Source: SMBSF63 sp034003545 (GTDB lineage: Bacteria > Chloroflexota > Anaerolineae > Anaerolineales > Anaerolineaceae). From it: a DNA stretch of 64,000 bases. The stretch spans positions 310,001 to 374,000 of the forward strand of contig CAYURM010000001.1 of the NCBI GenBank assembly GCA_964447155.1, in the 5' to 3' direction. The notes under the pieces are model-generated. The model did not search any database. It was not told the DNA's origin and saw only the letters and a list, made by a program, of their open reading frames with translations. Of the stretch, positions 40,676 to 50,007 are shown in pieces. Within the stretch, counting starts at the first letter, position 1, and every line of letters begins with the position of its first letter. The position numbers and the translations under genes were made by a program.

Positions 40676-41725
40676 CTACGTTGCAGATTTCCTCGCCTTT
40701 TCAAAATTACGATCAAATGGGGGACTGATAATGCCATATTCCGTGATCCAGCCGCTCAAGAGATGCTGGGGAGTGACATCAAATGCCGGGTTGCGCGCCA
40801 AAGCGCCGGCCGGAGTGGCTTGCTGGCCCATGAGCTGAATATCCAGCACTTCGCTCTCCTCACGCTCTTCGATCGGGATCAGGCCGCCATTGGCAAGCGC
40901 AAGATCAACCGTTGAGAAAGGAAAGACGGAGTAAACCGGCACCTGGTTCGCATGTGCGGCCAGTGCCAGCATATAGGAACCGATCTTGTTCGCCACATCC
41001 CCATTGGCAGCTACGCGGTCGGCGCCAAAAAGCACTCTCTGCACCTGTCCGGTATGCAGGAAATGCCCCGCCGCCCCATCTGCGATGATGTGGAAAGGAA
41101 CACCGTACTGCTGTAATTCCCACGCGGTGAGCCGGGCGCCCTGCATGCGCGGACGGGTTTCATCCACCAACACCTGGATCTGCTTGCCCTGCTCGTGCGC
41201 CATGCGGATAACACCCAAAGCCGTGCCCCAGTCCACAGTCGCCAATGCGCCGGTGTTGCAGTGATGAATAATGGTGTCGCCGTCTTCAATCAGCGCAGCG
41301 CCATATTCAGCCATACGTTTATTGATCGCCACATCCTCTTCGGCCATCGCCACTGCTTCGGCTTCCAGGCGCTGGCACAGGGCATCTTTGCTCTCCGCAG
41401 GCTCGTTGGCTACACGCATCATACGCGCCAATGCCCAGGGCAGGTTGACCGCCGTCGGGCGGGAAGCATTCAGCACATCTGAAGCAGTTTGCAGGTCTGC
41501 CTGTAAGCCGGCCACATCAGCCGCCGAGGCGCGGTAGGCAGCCATCACCATTCCGAAGGCAGCCGTAACGCCAATGATCGGTGCCCCGCGGGTCACCATC
41601 GTGCGGATCGCGTCCGCGGTTTGGTATTCATCTTCACAAACCACCATTGTCAATTCAGCTGGCAGCTTGCGCTGGTCAATCAATGCCAGCGTCTTTTGGT
41701 CTTCATTCCATTGTATAGCGCGCAT
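40676..41725 (-). CDS. mtnA: S-methyl-5-thioribose-1-phosphate isomerase
   Basis: Converts methylthioribose-1-phosphate to methylthioribulose-1-phosphate in the methionine salvage pathway. 349 aa from ATG 41725 (MRAIQWNEDQ), with GGGAG upstream. Motifs of the eIF2B-like fold are clear: MVTRGAPIIGVTAAFGM, ILTHCNTGAL in the form IIHHCNTGALATVDWGTALG, VDETRPRMQGARLTAWEL, and GADRVAANGDVANKIGSY, including the catalytic cysteine in HCNTGAL and aspartate in GADR. It opens the operon mtnA-PfkB kinase-ahcY, so one transcript handles both methylthioadenosine- and adenosylhomocysteine-derived waste. The leader has a terminator-like hairpin. Confidence 0.94.
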   Translation of the reverse strand: MRAIQWNEDQKTLALIDQRKLPAELTMVVCEDEYQTADAIRTMVTRGAPIIGVTAAFGMVMAAYRASAADVAGLQADLQTASDVLNASRPTAVNLPWALARMMRVANEPAESKDALCQRLEAEAVAMAEEDVAINKRMAEYGAALIEDGDTIIHHCNTGALATVDWGTALGVIRMAHEQGKQIQVLVDETRPRMQGARLTAWELQQYGVPFHIIADGAAGHFLHTGQVQRVLFGADRVAANGDVANKIGSYMLALAAHANQVPVYSVFPFSTVDLALANGGLIPIEEREESEVLDIQLMGQQATPAGALARNPAFDVTPQHLLSGWITEYGIISPPFDRNFEKARKSAT

Positions 41726-41748
41726 GCTATGCTCCCTCACACAAAAAC

Positions 41749-41772
41749 GCGCCCTCTTTAGATCGAGAGCGC
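41749..41772 (-). promoter_or_regulatory. Terminator-like hairpin in the mtnA leader
   Basis: On the minus strand GCGCTCTC (41772-41765) pairs with GAGGGCGC (41756-41749; one U-G), followed by GTTTTTGTG. It lies between the promoter and the mtnA ribosome binding site, where an attenuator would be. No known riboswitch core is seen in the short (~90-base) leader. Confidence 0.55.
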
Positions 41773-41790
41773 CACGATTGCGATAATAAA

Positions 41791-41819
41791 AGTTTAACAT
41801 GCAATTGCCGGATTGTCAA
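41791..41819 (-). promoter_or_regulatory. Promoter of the mtnA operon
   Basis: On the minus strand TTGACA (41819-41814), 17-bp spacer, TAAACT (41796-41791). Confidence 0.75.
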
Positions 41820-42012
41820 AGAAAATGAGAAAGAACGGGCGTAGGCAAACTACCTTTGAAACGGCGGCCCTACCTGTCAAGTTTCAGGCAAAGTTTCAAT
41901 AAAACCATTGTCAGGGATAGTTTTGTTAACCTGTCAATTTCCCGAATTTTTGTGCTAAACTATCCAGTGTATTACGGAGTTAAATTTTGCTTTTTGACCA
42001 GGGAAAATACCA

Positions 42013-43518
42013 TTGAAAAAAATTACAAAGCCCGATCTGCTGAAGTATATTTCCTTGACCACCCTTTCCTTTGCTTACGGCCTATACCGCTGGCTGATGC
42101 AAATCCAACGGGGCACGATCATTCACCCTGATTCACAGGATTATCTCTTAAATGCAACCGCGAAGATCAACCTCGATTTTTTTTGTTACCCCAAACCTGC
42201 CGGGGCAGCCCTTGTTTATAAGCTTTTAAATAACCAGTACAATGCCATCATCTCATTTCAAATTTTATTTTCCATTTTCTCCTGGATCGTGTTGGCCGTA
42301 TGTATTTTCTCTCTATTAAAAAATAGGCCATTACAATATTTGGGCTTTTTGCTTATTCTGGTAATCAGCATCAATCCCGACGTGCTGGATTATGACCTGA
42401 CCATCCTGTCCGAATCCATTTCCACTTCCTTATTCATCCTCCTCGTTTCTTCTGCAATTTTCATGGTCAGAAAATGGTCGATTTTTTCCATCATACTGTT
42501 TGGAAGCATTGCATTTCTATGGGGACTGACCAAAGAAACCAACGGCTTGATTCTGATCATGCTGTCGGTTATTTTTATGATTTGGGGCCTGATCGTCAAA
42601 TCAAAATCCCGTTTGCTCGCCCTGAGTGTTTTCTTGCTGGTGGCCGCCATGCTCTTCAGGGGCTTCTCAAACCTGGGAGAACGGTGGCGATTCCCCTTAT
42701 TGAACAATATTGCGCAGCGTATCTTGCCGGACGAAGAAGGGCTGGCCTTCTTTGTACAAAACGGTATGCCTGTCAATGAAACATTAATGGATCTGACGTA
42801 TGGCTGGGGGCATAGCAACGATAAAGCGTTTTTGAACTCCCCCGCCTTACGCGATTTTCAAGGATGGTTTCTGGACAAGGGACAAACAACCTATATCAAG
42901 TATTTATTCCGCTTCCCTGAAAAATCTTTCTTCGCCCCCCTGCAAAACTTTCCGGCCCTGATCTCCAATCATGAAGGCTCCCTCCACAACCCGCTCTATC
43001 CCAATCATTGGCATCCGCTTGTGGCAATCCTCTATTTTTTCTTATTGAGCATTTCCATATTCTTCCTTATCAGGCACACGGATCAATCAATGTTATGGCT
43101 TTTGACGATTTACCTGCTCCTGGTATACCCACAAGCCTTTATTGTATGGAACGGGGACGCCATGGAAGTAACCCGCCATGCAGTCGGTTTCAGAATATAT
43201 TTTTGGACAGGCATGTATATCGCTGGTTTATATGGGACAGATCATGCAAAAACGAACTGGAGACCGCTCTCGATAACCCCAAAGACACCGGTTTCAACAA
43301 TCGAATTTTCTTCGCCCAGGTCAATCCTCAGCAGAGGATTGTTGGCAGGAGGCATCCTCATCGTCGCATTCTCTTTACTTCATGACTTACTCACAGCTGC
43401 AGATTATCAAAGTTTCCACTATGCAATCGGTAAAATGCAATCTATTTTAATGTTTGGCGGGTTGATCGTCTTCCTCTCGGGTGCATTTCTTCAAGCTAAA
43501 AGGCCCCAGGCGAAATGA
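42013..43518 (+). CDS. Multi-pass membrane protein, possibly glycosyltransferase-like
   Basis: 501 aa from a TTG start; an in-frame TGA lies six codons upstream, so no earlier start exists. AGGGA is a fair ribosome binding site. About ten membrane helices alternate with short loops; a larger outside loop spans ~215-330. The first loop has HPDSQDYL after the first helix, which resembles the Asp-bearing first loop of GT-C glycosyltransferases, but no family is confirmed. It is distinctly richer in A+T than its neighbours, so recent transfer is possible. No partner gene is adjacent on the same strand. Confidence 0.65.
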   Translation: MKKITKPDLLKYISLTTLSFAYGLYRWLMQIQRGTIIHPDSQDYLLNATAKINLDFFCYPKPAGAALVYKLLNNQYNAIISFQILFSIFSWIVLAVCIFSLLKNRPLQYLGFLLILVISINPDVLDYDLTILSESISTSLFILLVSSAIFMVRKWSIFSIILFGSIAFLWGLTKETNGLILIMLSVIFMIWGLIVKSKSRLLALSVFLLVAAMLFRGFSNLGERWRFPLLNNIAQRILPDEEGLAFFVQNGMPVNETLMDLTYGWGHSNDKAFLNSPALRDFQGWFLDKGQTTYIKYLFRFPEKSFFAPLQNFPALISNHEGSLHNPLYPNHWHPLVAILYFFLLSISIFFLIRHTDQSMLWLLTIYLLLVYPQAFIVWNGDAMEVTRHAVGFRIYFWTGMYIAGLYGTDHAKTNWRPLSITPKTPVSTIEFSSPRSILSRGLLAGGILIVAFSLLHDLLTAADYQSFHYAIGKMQSILMFGGLIVFLSGAFLQAKRPQAK

Positions 43519-43637
43519 TGCCAGGCGATGCTTCCACTTAAAAACCCCACCCACCACCAGCCAGCCCTTTTTAATCACAGCCTCAAAAGCACCATGTCCG
43601 CTTTGCTTGTCTTTCTCTCCCGGCAGCGGGAGAAAAC

Positions 43638-43660
43638 AAACCCTTGCTGCGCAAGGGTTT
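43638..43660. terminator. Terminator of the 13-repeat lipoprotein gene
   Basis: A 10-bp stem AAACCCTTGC / GCAAGGGTTT (43638-43647 with 43651-43660); on the minus strand it runs into TGTTTTCTC. A second hairpin CTCCCG/CGGGAG lies just beyond. Confidence 0.8.
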
Positions 43661-43681
43661 CAAGAGAGGACAAACTTCGCA

Positions 43682-45850
43682 TCACTCCGCCGTAGTCGCA
43701 TACATCAAGTCCTGGTCAATTACATCCTGGAAACTGATGTGCGGACGATCCTCGGAGTCCAGTCCCAGCGAAGCGCCCATCCCATAATTACCCTCCGCAT
43801 TGACCGAAGACACTGCCCAACCCGCGCCAGTTTGGTACGCGTAGCGCAAGACTTTGTGCTTGCCGTCATAATAAACCACATGGGGGCGGCCCTTGCTGTC
43901 CAGCGCCAGTGAAGTCGCCTTAAAATAATACCCGCCCCGGTCAATCGTTTCTATTGTCCACTGCTGCCCATCCAGATGAGCCACACGCAAGCTGTTCCCG
44001 TTGTCACTGATATAGCTCAGATAGATTTGTCCATCCGCAGTCCTTGCCAGCGAAGGATACAACTCCACCACGCCGACATCGTCCAGGGTGCGGGTATGCC
44101 ATCTTTTCCCAATCTGCCAGGCCAGCTTCAAATCCAGATCGGTAAAATCATAATAAGCGATTAACGGCTGATCACTATCATCCAGCACGATGGACGTATA
44201 GCCGCCCACGTCTCCCAGCCTGTCCACCACCTTTGTCTCCCAGCGATTATTCTTAATGGTGGCATATTTGAGATCATATTGCAGCCAGTCGTAATAACTG
44301 ACATGAGGAATATCATCCTCACCCAGCGCCAGAGAAGTATACCAACCCGTCCAGTCGCCGTTATCATGCACTTCAACCCAGTCCACCAACCAGTCGCCCT
44401 CAGCCGTCTGGCGGGCATATTTTATTGAAGGCAGCCCCCAAAACGTGGCATGGGGTAAATCACTATCTGTCAGTTTCAGCGAAGGGTGCACACCGGTATC
44501 AATAGATTGCTCTACCAGAGAAAACTGCCATTGACCATCCTCTTTCAAAGCATAACGCAGTTCATCCTGTGAATCATTCTCATAGATCAAATGCACCCTG
44601 TCCTGTGAATCCACTGCCAGAGAAGTCATTTCGCCCACGCGGGTGGATTGAAAGACGACCTGCGTTTCATATTCGCCTTCTGCTGATCGCAATTTGACCC
44701 GTAATTGATTCTCGGACGAATGGCGGTAAGCGAAATAGGGTCTGTCATTGCTGTCCAGCGCAATCGTTGTCCCCAAACCAACCAGATCCCGCTCGCCGGT
44801 AGAAACCTTTTCGTCGATCCATTTCCCCTTCTCCTTGCGGATGTAATACACATGCGACCCTTCCACATCGCGATAATAAGCAATATGGGGTTGATCACGG
44901 GAATCCAGCGCCAGGCTGGCGAACTCGCCGGTATTATCCAGATCGGTCAGCGTACGGATTGTAAAGATTTTTTGCTTGGCAGGTGCTGCCGCATACTTCA
45001 AACGGGTTTTCCCGATGTCGTAATAGGCAATATGGGCGTAATTCTTACTGTCTACGGCAATCGAAGCAAATTTTCCCACCTGGCCGTCATCATCCACAAT
45101 GGCAGTTTGCCAGCCGTCTTCATCCTGCCAGGCATATTTGAGCACCTCCGATTCCGCCTCAAAATACGCCACATGCGCCCCTCCGGCACTGTCAAAAGCC
45201 AGAGAAGAATTTACCCCGGCTCCCGGAGTGCTGTCGATCACTTCAAAGACCCACTCCTCACCATGCAGGGAAGCAAACTCCAGCATCCGCTGATCGTAAT
45301 CATAAAAACTGATATGGGGCGCCTGGTCTGCATCCAGGGCAATGAACGGCGCTCCACCATTTCCAAAGAAAGGCAGCGTGCGGTCTGTGTCTGCATCTGC
45401 TTCGGCGACCACCTGGAGCGTCCAGCCATCAGCACCCTGCCGGGCATATTTCAAACGGCCGTTGACCTGATCATAATAAGCAATATGCGCCCATCCATCC
45501 GCATCAATTGCCAACGAAGCAAAAACCCCCACTCCAAAATCCCCATCCACTGTCTCAAATGACCAGTTTTCGCCATCAAAACAGGAATAATACAGATGAT
45601 CGTCTCCATAGGCGGTACAAGGCGCACCCGGCGCGCGCAGGCGCAAATAGCCGCGGCCAAGCTGCCTGAAGAAAGCCGGCGAATCCAGACGCGATATCGA
45701 CCAGTTCAACGGCGGGGAGTCTATAAATTGGGTTTCTTCTATGGGTGCCACCGGGCTGTCATAACCGGCATCTGGTGACTGGCAGCCTGCCAGAATCAGT
45801 GCAAAGATGACCAAAGCCATCCAGTATTTCATTGTGGGATGTTGTTTCAT
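43682..45850 (-). CDS. Lipoprotein with 13 propeller-like repeats
   Basis: 722 aa. Signal peptide with lipobox LAGC (C23). From ~70 to the end there are 13 repeats of about 50 residues, each centred on a strand pair of the form S-L-A-L-D-S-x-x-x-P-H-I-A-Y-Y-D followed by L-K-Y-A (clear examples are SLALDSRDQPHIAYY and SLALDSKGRPHVVYYDG). The pattern fits beta-propeller blades; 13 blades would make two propellers of six and seven. Such surface propellers usually bind ligands or proteins; no catalytic residues are recognisable. Start ATG 45850 with GGAG upstream. It stands alone, with its own terminator. Confidence 0.8.
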   Translation of the reverse strand: MKQHPTMKYWMALVIFALILAGCQSPDAGYDSPVAPIEETQFIDSPPLNWSISRLDSPAFFRQLGRGYLRLRAPGAPCTAYGDDHLYYSCFDGENWSFETVDGDFGVGVFASLAIDADGWAHIAYYDQVNGRLKYARQGADGWTLQVVAEADADTDRTLPFFGNGGAPFIALDADQAPHISFYDYDQRMLEFASLHGEEWVFEVIDSTPGAGVNSSLAFDSAGGAHVAYFEAESEVLKYAWQDEDGWQTAIVDDDGQVGKFASIAVDSKNYAHIAYYDIGKTRLKYAAAPAKQKIFTIRTLTDLDNTGEFASLALDSRDQPHIAYYRDVEGSHVYYIRKEKGKWIDEKVSTGERDLVGLGTTIALDSNDRPYFAYRHSSENQLRVKLRSAEGEYETQVVFQSTRVGEMTSLAVDSQDRVHLIYENDSQDELRYALKEDGQWQFSLVEQSIDTGVHPSLKLTDSDLPHATFWGLPSIKYARQTAEGDWLVDWVEVHDNGDWTGWYTSLALGEDDIPHVSYYDWLQYDLKYATIKNNRWETKVVDRLGDVGGYTSIVLDDSDQPLIAYYDFTDLDLKLAWQIGKRWHTRTLDDVGVVELYPSLARTADGQIYLSYISDNGNSLRVAHLDGQQWTIETIDRGGYYFKATSLALDSKGRPHVVYYDGKHKVLRYAYQTGAGWAVSSVNAEGNYGMGASLGLDSEDRPHISFQDVIDQDLMYATTAE

Positions 45851-46013
45851 TCATTCTCCGCTGGAGTAAAGTATTTCTTTGACTTAATCAGAGATCCCCC
45901 CTATTGTAATATATCTTTTTATTATTCGCAGATTAGAAACGATCGGGAATTTTTCCCTCCTTCAGACCGGTTATTGCTATAATCACCATATCACATGATG
46001 GGAGGAGACAAAT

Positions 46014-46616
46014 ATGTCTTGGGAACCCAACAAAAAAACCAAAACCTTGCTTCGCATCATTCTCGGTGTTGCCGTGTTTTGCATCATTGCATGCCTTGCT
46101 TTCCCGCTCCTGCGCAGTGCATTCGTAAAAAAAGTGACCATCTTCGATCCTGAGGAACTAACTGTATTGGCTCAAAACATCGTAGATTATGATCTGCCGC
46201 CAGATTATAACGTTGATAGCGGGATCAAGACGAGGAAAATGAAGTTCGTGTTTTTCACCAAAGACGGCGTCTATTTATCCGCCACAACAGATCCGATTAT
46301 CATCATTGGAGAAATGCCCTATGGTTCAGAGATTGATGAAGAACAAATGATGTTGGAACTTCAAAAATCAGCCAGAAGAGCAACGAACACAGAGGGATAC
46401 AATGTTGAACTGGTCGATAAAAGCATTGCTGCCATTCGGGGGCAAGCAGTAGCGGTATACACTTATGAAGGCCGTGATATTCATGATGAAATGATCAAAC
46501 ACGAGATCACCGGCACCTTTACAGGAAAGGATGGCGCGGTCTTTCTCGCCTTCATGGGGTACACCTGGGAATGGGACCAGGAAGAGATCGACGCATTTAT
46601 GGATTCAATTCGGTAA
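46014..46616 (+). CDS. Membrane-anchored protein of unknown function
   Basis: 200 aa. One N-terminal membrane helix (~12-34) holds the protein to the outer face; the rest (~35-200) is a soluble alpha/beta domain not recognised. It contains VTIFDPEELTVLAQNIVDYD, a strand-rich middle and the C-terminal EEIDAFMDSIR typical of small stress-type domains. A strong GGGAGGAG precedes ATG 46014. Monocistronic by spacing. Confidence 0.75.
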   Translation: MSWEPNKKTKTLLRIILGVAVFCIIACLAFPLLRSAFVKKVTIFDPEELTVLAQNIVDYDLPPDYNVDSGIKTRKMKFVFFTKDGVYLSATTDPIIIIGEMPYGSEIDEEQMMLELQKSARRATNTEGYNVELVDKSIAAIRGQAVAVYTYEGRDIHDEMIKHEITGTFTGKDGAVFLAFMGYTWEWDQEEIDAFMDSIR

Positions 46617-46752
46617 TTCAATACTCTAAAGGCATCCAATATGGAATCCACTTACGAGTTATTCAAGCGAGGCGACTATTTCGTTCAACTCTTGGGATAT
46701 AGTTGGCTTGATACTACAACATTATAAATTTTACATTATGCATTGCAGTATC

Positions 46753-46781
46753 TTGACACTTTCCCCCCTTTCCGGTATAAG
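46753..46781 (+). promoter_or_regulatory. Promoter giving a leaderless mRNA for the lytic transglycosylase
   Basis: TTGACA (46753-46758), 17-bp spacer, TATAAG (46776-46781). The ATG at 46788 lies six bases past the -10 box with no ribosome binding site. This also rules out the earlier in-frame ATG at 46743, which is upstream of the promoter. Confidence 0.8.
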
Positions 46782-46787
46782 CAATTC

Positions 46788-49196
46788 ATGTATAAGAGAA
46801 TAATTCCCCTGATCTTAATCACCGCCATCGCGGCTGGCTGCGCCCCCGGGAGCACGCAAATCGCGCAGACGACGGCCACCGCCGCCCAGGCCGAAACCAT
46901 CAAGGCCCTCACGCCGACGCCGCTGCCATCTCCCACGACCGCACCCACTCCAGCGCCAGCCGTGCGCATCGCCGAAGCAGATCAACTGATCTTCATCGGA
47001 GACTATACCAGCGCGTTGAGCAGCTATCAGACAGCCCTGAACGATGCCACGGATAGCGACACCCAGGCCGCCGCGCTCAGCGGGGTCGGGCGTGCGCAGT
47101 TCCTGCGCGGAAAATATCCCGAAGCCGTACAGGCCCTTTTGACCGTAACCGAGAATTATCCTGACAGCACGGAACTGCCCGCTACCTGGTACTTCCTTGC
47201 CCGGGCCTACGAGGCCCTGGGCAGCTACACCAACGCCGCCGATGCCTATGCGAATAGCCGTCTGGCGCAGCCAGGTGTGCTGGACGTTGAACGATACGAA
47301 GCACAGGGAGATGCCCTCACCCTGGCCGGGAACCATGCCGCAGCAATTGAAACCTATCAAGCCGCCATTGACAGCAGCACCCTGGCCGACACCAGCTGGC
47401 TGCAAATCAAGATCGCCGATGCTTACTTTGCCATGGATGATGCGATCAACGCGCTGCGCATCTATACCAGCGTATATGATACCACCACCAACGACTACAC
47501 CCGCGCCCAAATGAACTTCCTCGCCGGCATGGCCTACACCAAACTGGGCTTACCCGAACAGGCCCACGCCCGTTATCAGGACTCGGTGAACAACTATCCA
47601 CGCTCCTTTGATGCCTACTCCGGGCTGGTCGAACTGGTCAACGCCGGTATCCCGGTCGATGAGTATCAAGCCGGACGGGTCTATTATTACGCGCGCCAGT
47701 ACGGACTGGCCCTGGATGCCTTCACCCGCTTCATGAAAGCCAATCCCGACCATGATGGCTCTGCCCTGCATTACACTGCCCTGTGCCTGCGCGAAATGGG
47801 CCGCACCGAAGAAGCCGTGGCAGATTGGGACAGGCTGATCAACCAGTATCAGGGCAATCCTTTCTGGGCGGATGCCTGGGACGAGAAAGCCTACACCGAA
47901 TGGATTTTCTTCAACCGTCCCAAACAGGCCGCCAACACCTATCTCGACTATGTCGCCCGCTATCCCACCGCCGGCGAATCCCCGGGCTTCCTGTATGAAG
48001 CCGGACGCATTCTCGAATATGAAGGTCTGCTGGAAGAATCTGCCGGGATCTGGGTGCGTCTGATTGATGAATACCCCTCCAATGAACTCAGCTACCGTGC
48101 CCTCTTCCAGGCAGGCATCGTCAACTACCGGCTCAAACGCTATGACACCGCCCAGGTGCTTTTCCAGCGGGCGATGGTACTGGCCGTCTCCAATGCCGAC
48201 CAGGCTGCCGCTAACCTGTGGATCGGCAAGACCCAGCAGGTATTGGGCGATCCATCTGCCGCCACTGCCTCGTGGGAGCAGGCCGCCCAGCTTGACCCCA
48301 CCGGTTATTACAGCGAACGCTCCCGTCAGCTTTTAAACGGCGAAGAACCTTTCCATCACAGTCAACCCCTTGATCTGGAAATTGACTGGGAAAACGAGCA
48401 GCGTCTGGCAGAACTGTGGATTCGCAATACCTTCGCTGTCCCTGCCGAGACTCCTCTGGACAGTCTCGACACACTGGCCGCGAACCCCCTTCTCATCCGC
48501 GGGCAGGCCTTCTGGAACCTGGGTTTATACACGCAGGCCATTCAGGAATTTGAAACCCTGCGCCTGGGTTTGCAACAGGATGCCATCAACAGTTTCCGCC
48601 TGCTCAATTATCTGGTTGAGATCGGCGCTTACCGGCCGGCCATCTTCACCAGTCGGCAAATCCTCGACCTGGCCGGAATGGACGATGCTGCCACCTTCAC
48701 CGCACCGGATTATTTCAACCACGTCCGCTTTGGCACCTACTTCAGCGAACTCGTCCTGCCTGCCGCCGAAGATGAAAACCTCGATCCCCTTTTTGTATTT
48801 GCCGCCATCCGTCAGGAAAGTTTGTTTGACATCGGGGTTACCTCCTCGGCTGGCGCACGTGGTTTGATGCAGATCATGCCCGCCACCGGCGAAGAACTGG
48901 CTGAAGATCTCAACTGGCCGCCCTACTATACCGTGGACGACCTCTTCCGGCCTTATGTCAACATTCAGTTGGGCGCCCATTATCTGGGGCGAAACAAACG
49001 ATACTTTGACGGCGATTTGATGGCAGCGCTGGCTGGCTATAACGGCGGCCCCGGCAACGCTCAGGCCTGGCGGGAACTCGCTGCCGGTGACCCCGACCTC
49101 TTCCTGGAAGTAATCCGCTTCGGCGAGACGAAGTTATACGTCACCCAGATCGCAGATTTTTATAATATTTACAAACGGCTGTACGCACCGGAATAA
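46788..49196 (+). CDS. Lytic murein transglycosylase lipoprotein with TPR superhelix
   Basis: 802 aa from ATG 46788 (MYKRIIPLILITAIAAGC). Lipobox AAGC, a short Thr/Pro stalk, about a dozen tetratricopeptide-like helical pairs (~60-580), and a C-terminal SLT domain (~650-800). The SLT motifs are FAAIRQESLFD with the catalytic glutamate, SSAGARGLMQIMPATG, and LAGYNGGPGNAQAW. It cleaves the MurNAc-GlcNAc bond with 1,6-anhydro-product formation. The layout resembles Slt70 but with a lipid anchor and TPRs, so it acts at the outer membrane face of the cell. Together with the amidase at 20.4 kb and the PBP at 12.1 kb it belongs to wall turnover. Confidence 0.92.
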   Translation: MYKRIIPLILITAIAAGCAPGSTQIAQTTATAAQAETIKALTPTPLPSPTTAPTPAPAVRIAEADQLIFIGDYTSALSSYQTALNDATDSDTQAAALSGVGRAQFLRGKYPEAVQALLTVTENYPDSTELPATWYFLARAYEALGSYTNAADAYANSRLAQPGVLDVERYEAQGDALTLAGNHAAAIETYQAAIDSSTLADTSWLQIKIADAYFAMDDAINALRIYTSVYDTTTNDYTRAQMNFLAGMAYTKLGLPEQAHARYQDSVNNYPRSFDAYSGLVELVNAGIPVDEYQAGRVYYYARQYGLALDAFTRFMKANPDHDGSALHYTALCLREMGRTEEAVADWDRLINQYQGNPFWADAWDEKAYTEWIFFNRPKQAANTYLDYVARYPTAGESPGFLYEAGRILEYEGLLEESAGIWVRLIDEYPSNELSYRALFQAGIVNYRLKRYDTAQVLFQRAMVLAVSNADQAAANLWIGKTQQVLGDPSAATASWEQAAQLDPTGYYSERSRQLLNGEEPFHHSQPLDLEIDWENEQRLAELWIRNTFAVPAETPLDSLDTLAANPLLIRGQAFWNLGLYTQAIQEFETLRLGLQQDAINSFRLLNYLVEIGAYRPAIFTSRQILDLAGMDDAATFTAPDYFNHVRFGTYFSELVLPAAEDENLDPLFVFAAIRQESLFDIGVTSSAGARGLMQIMPATGEELAEDLNWPPYYTVDDLFRPYVNIQLGAHYLGRNKRYFDGDLMAALAGYNGGPGNAQAWRELAAGDPDLFLEVIRFGETKLYVTQIADFYNIYKRLYAPE

Positions 49197-49280
49197 TAAG
49201 AGCAACTGACTGCGATTGCAAATGAACTGCAAAGCGCAGGCTGGTTTTGCAACCCTGTGCTCCTGCTGCATCACGAATAA

Positions 49281-49308
49281 GGTAATGACGACGGAAGTCG
49301 TCATTACC
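49281..49308. repeat. 12-bp palindromic hairpin GGTAATGACGAC/GTCGTCATTACC
   Basis: A perfect stem with GGAA loop (49281-49292 with 49297-49308), without a T-tract. It could terminate the transglycosylase transcript or belong to the dispersed TAACGACT-type palindromes. Confidence 0.5.
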
Positions 49309-49428
49309 TGTCCACAACATCAAGTAAGAATGGCTGTATTCACCACTACAAAAAGCCTTCCCTTTATCTGCAATACGGATAATAATTGAGCATTGCGATC
49401 TTTCATCTGCACCACAGGAGTTCCACCC

Positions 49429-49974
49429 ATGCACGGACTTGTATCCCTCCTCCCTGAACCGTATTACGCCCGCGTTAAAACCCTCTGGCAGGAATTGGAA
49501 ACCCGCTTCGGTCTGAAAGGCATTCAGGTTACCCCCTACCCGCATTTCTCCTGGCAAATTGGCGAGAATTATCCCACAACCCTGTTGGAAGAAGCCGCCC
49601 AGGAAGTCAGCAAATCCACCCCGCCTTTTGAAATCACCACCGCCGGTTTGGGGTTGTTCACGGGCGAAAAGCCTGTCATCTTCATCTCCGTCGTCAAATC
49701 CCCCATTCTCGCCGCGGTACATCACATGATCTGGCAGCGTTTTGAAAATATCAGTGAAGAGGGCAGCCCCCTTTACAGCCCTGATGCGTGGATGCCGCAC
49801 ATCAGCCTGGCTTATGATGACGTCACCCCCAAGAATATCGGCCCAGCCATGCAGTGGCTTGCCTTCCAGGACTTCAGCTGGCAGATGACCATCGACAATA
49901 TCTCCTTTATTTGTGAACCTTCCGGTGAAATTGGCACCCTGCAATGCAGCTACGGCTTTTACGGAGAAGAATGA
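49429..49974 (+). CDS. 2H phosphoesterase family protein (2'-5' RNA ligase-like)
   Basis: 181 aa from ATG 49429, with ACAGGAG upstream. The two histidine motifs of the 2H superfamily are visible as PHFSW (residues ~42-46) and PHISLAY (~122-128), with the expected ~80-residue spacing. Members open or form 2'-5' or cyclic phosphodiester bonds in small RNAs or nucleotides. Substrate unknown. It sits just ahead of the polysaccharide genes but has the base composition of the core genome. Confidence 0.7.
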   Translation: MHGLVSLLPEPYYARVKTLWQELETRFGLKGIQVTPYPHFSWQIGENYPTTLLEEAAQEVSKSTPPFEITTAGLGLFTGEKPVIFISVVKSPILAAVHHMIWQRFENISEEGSPLYSPDAWMPHISLAYDDVTPKNIGPAMQWLAFQDFSWQMTIDNISFICEPSGEIGTLQCSYGFYGEE

Positions 49975-50007
49975 TATGCAAGAACTAAAACAAAGTAGAG
50001 ACTGACG

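Noticed and set aside
46743..46787. Earlier in-frame ATG for the lytic transglycosylase
   Set aside because: It lies upstream of the TTGACA/TATAAG promoter, and the lipoprotein signal peptide begins at 46788.
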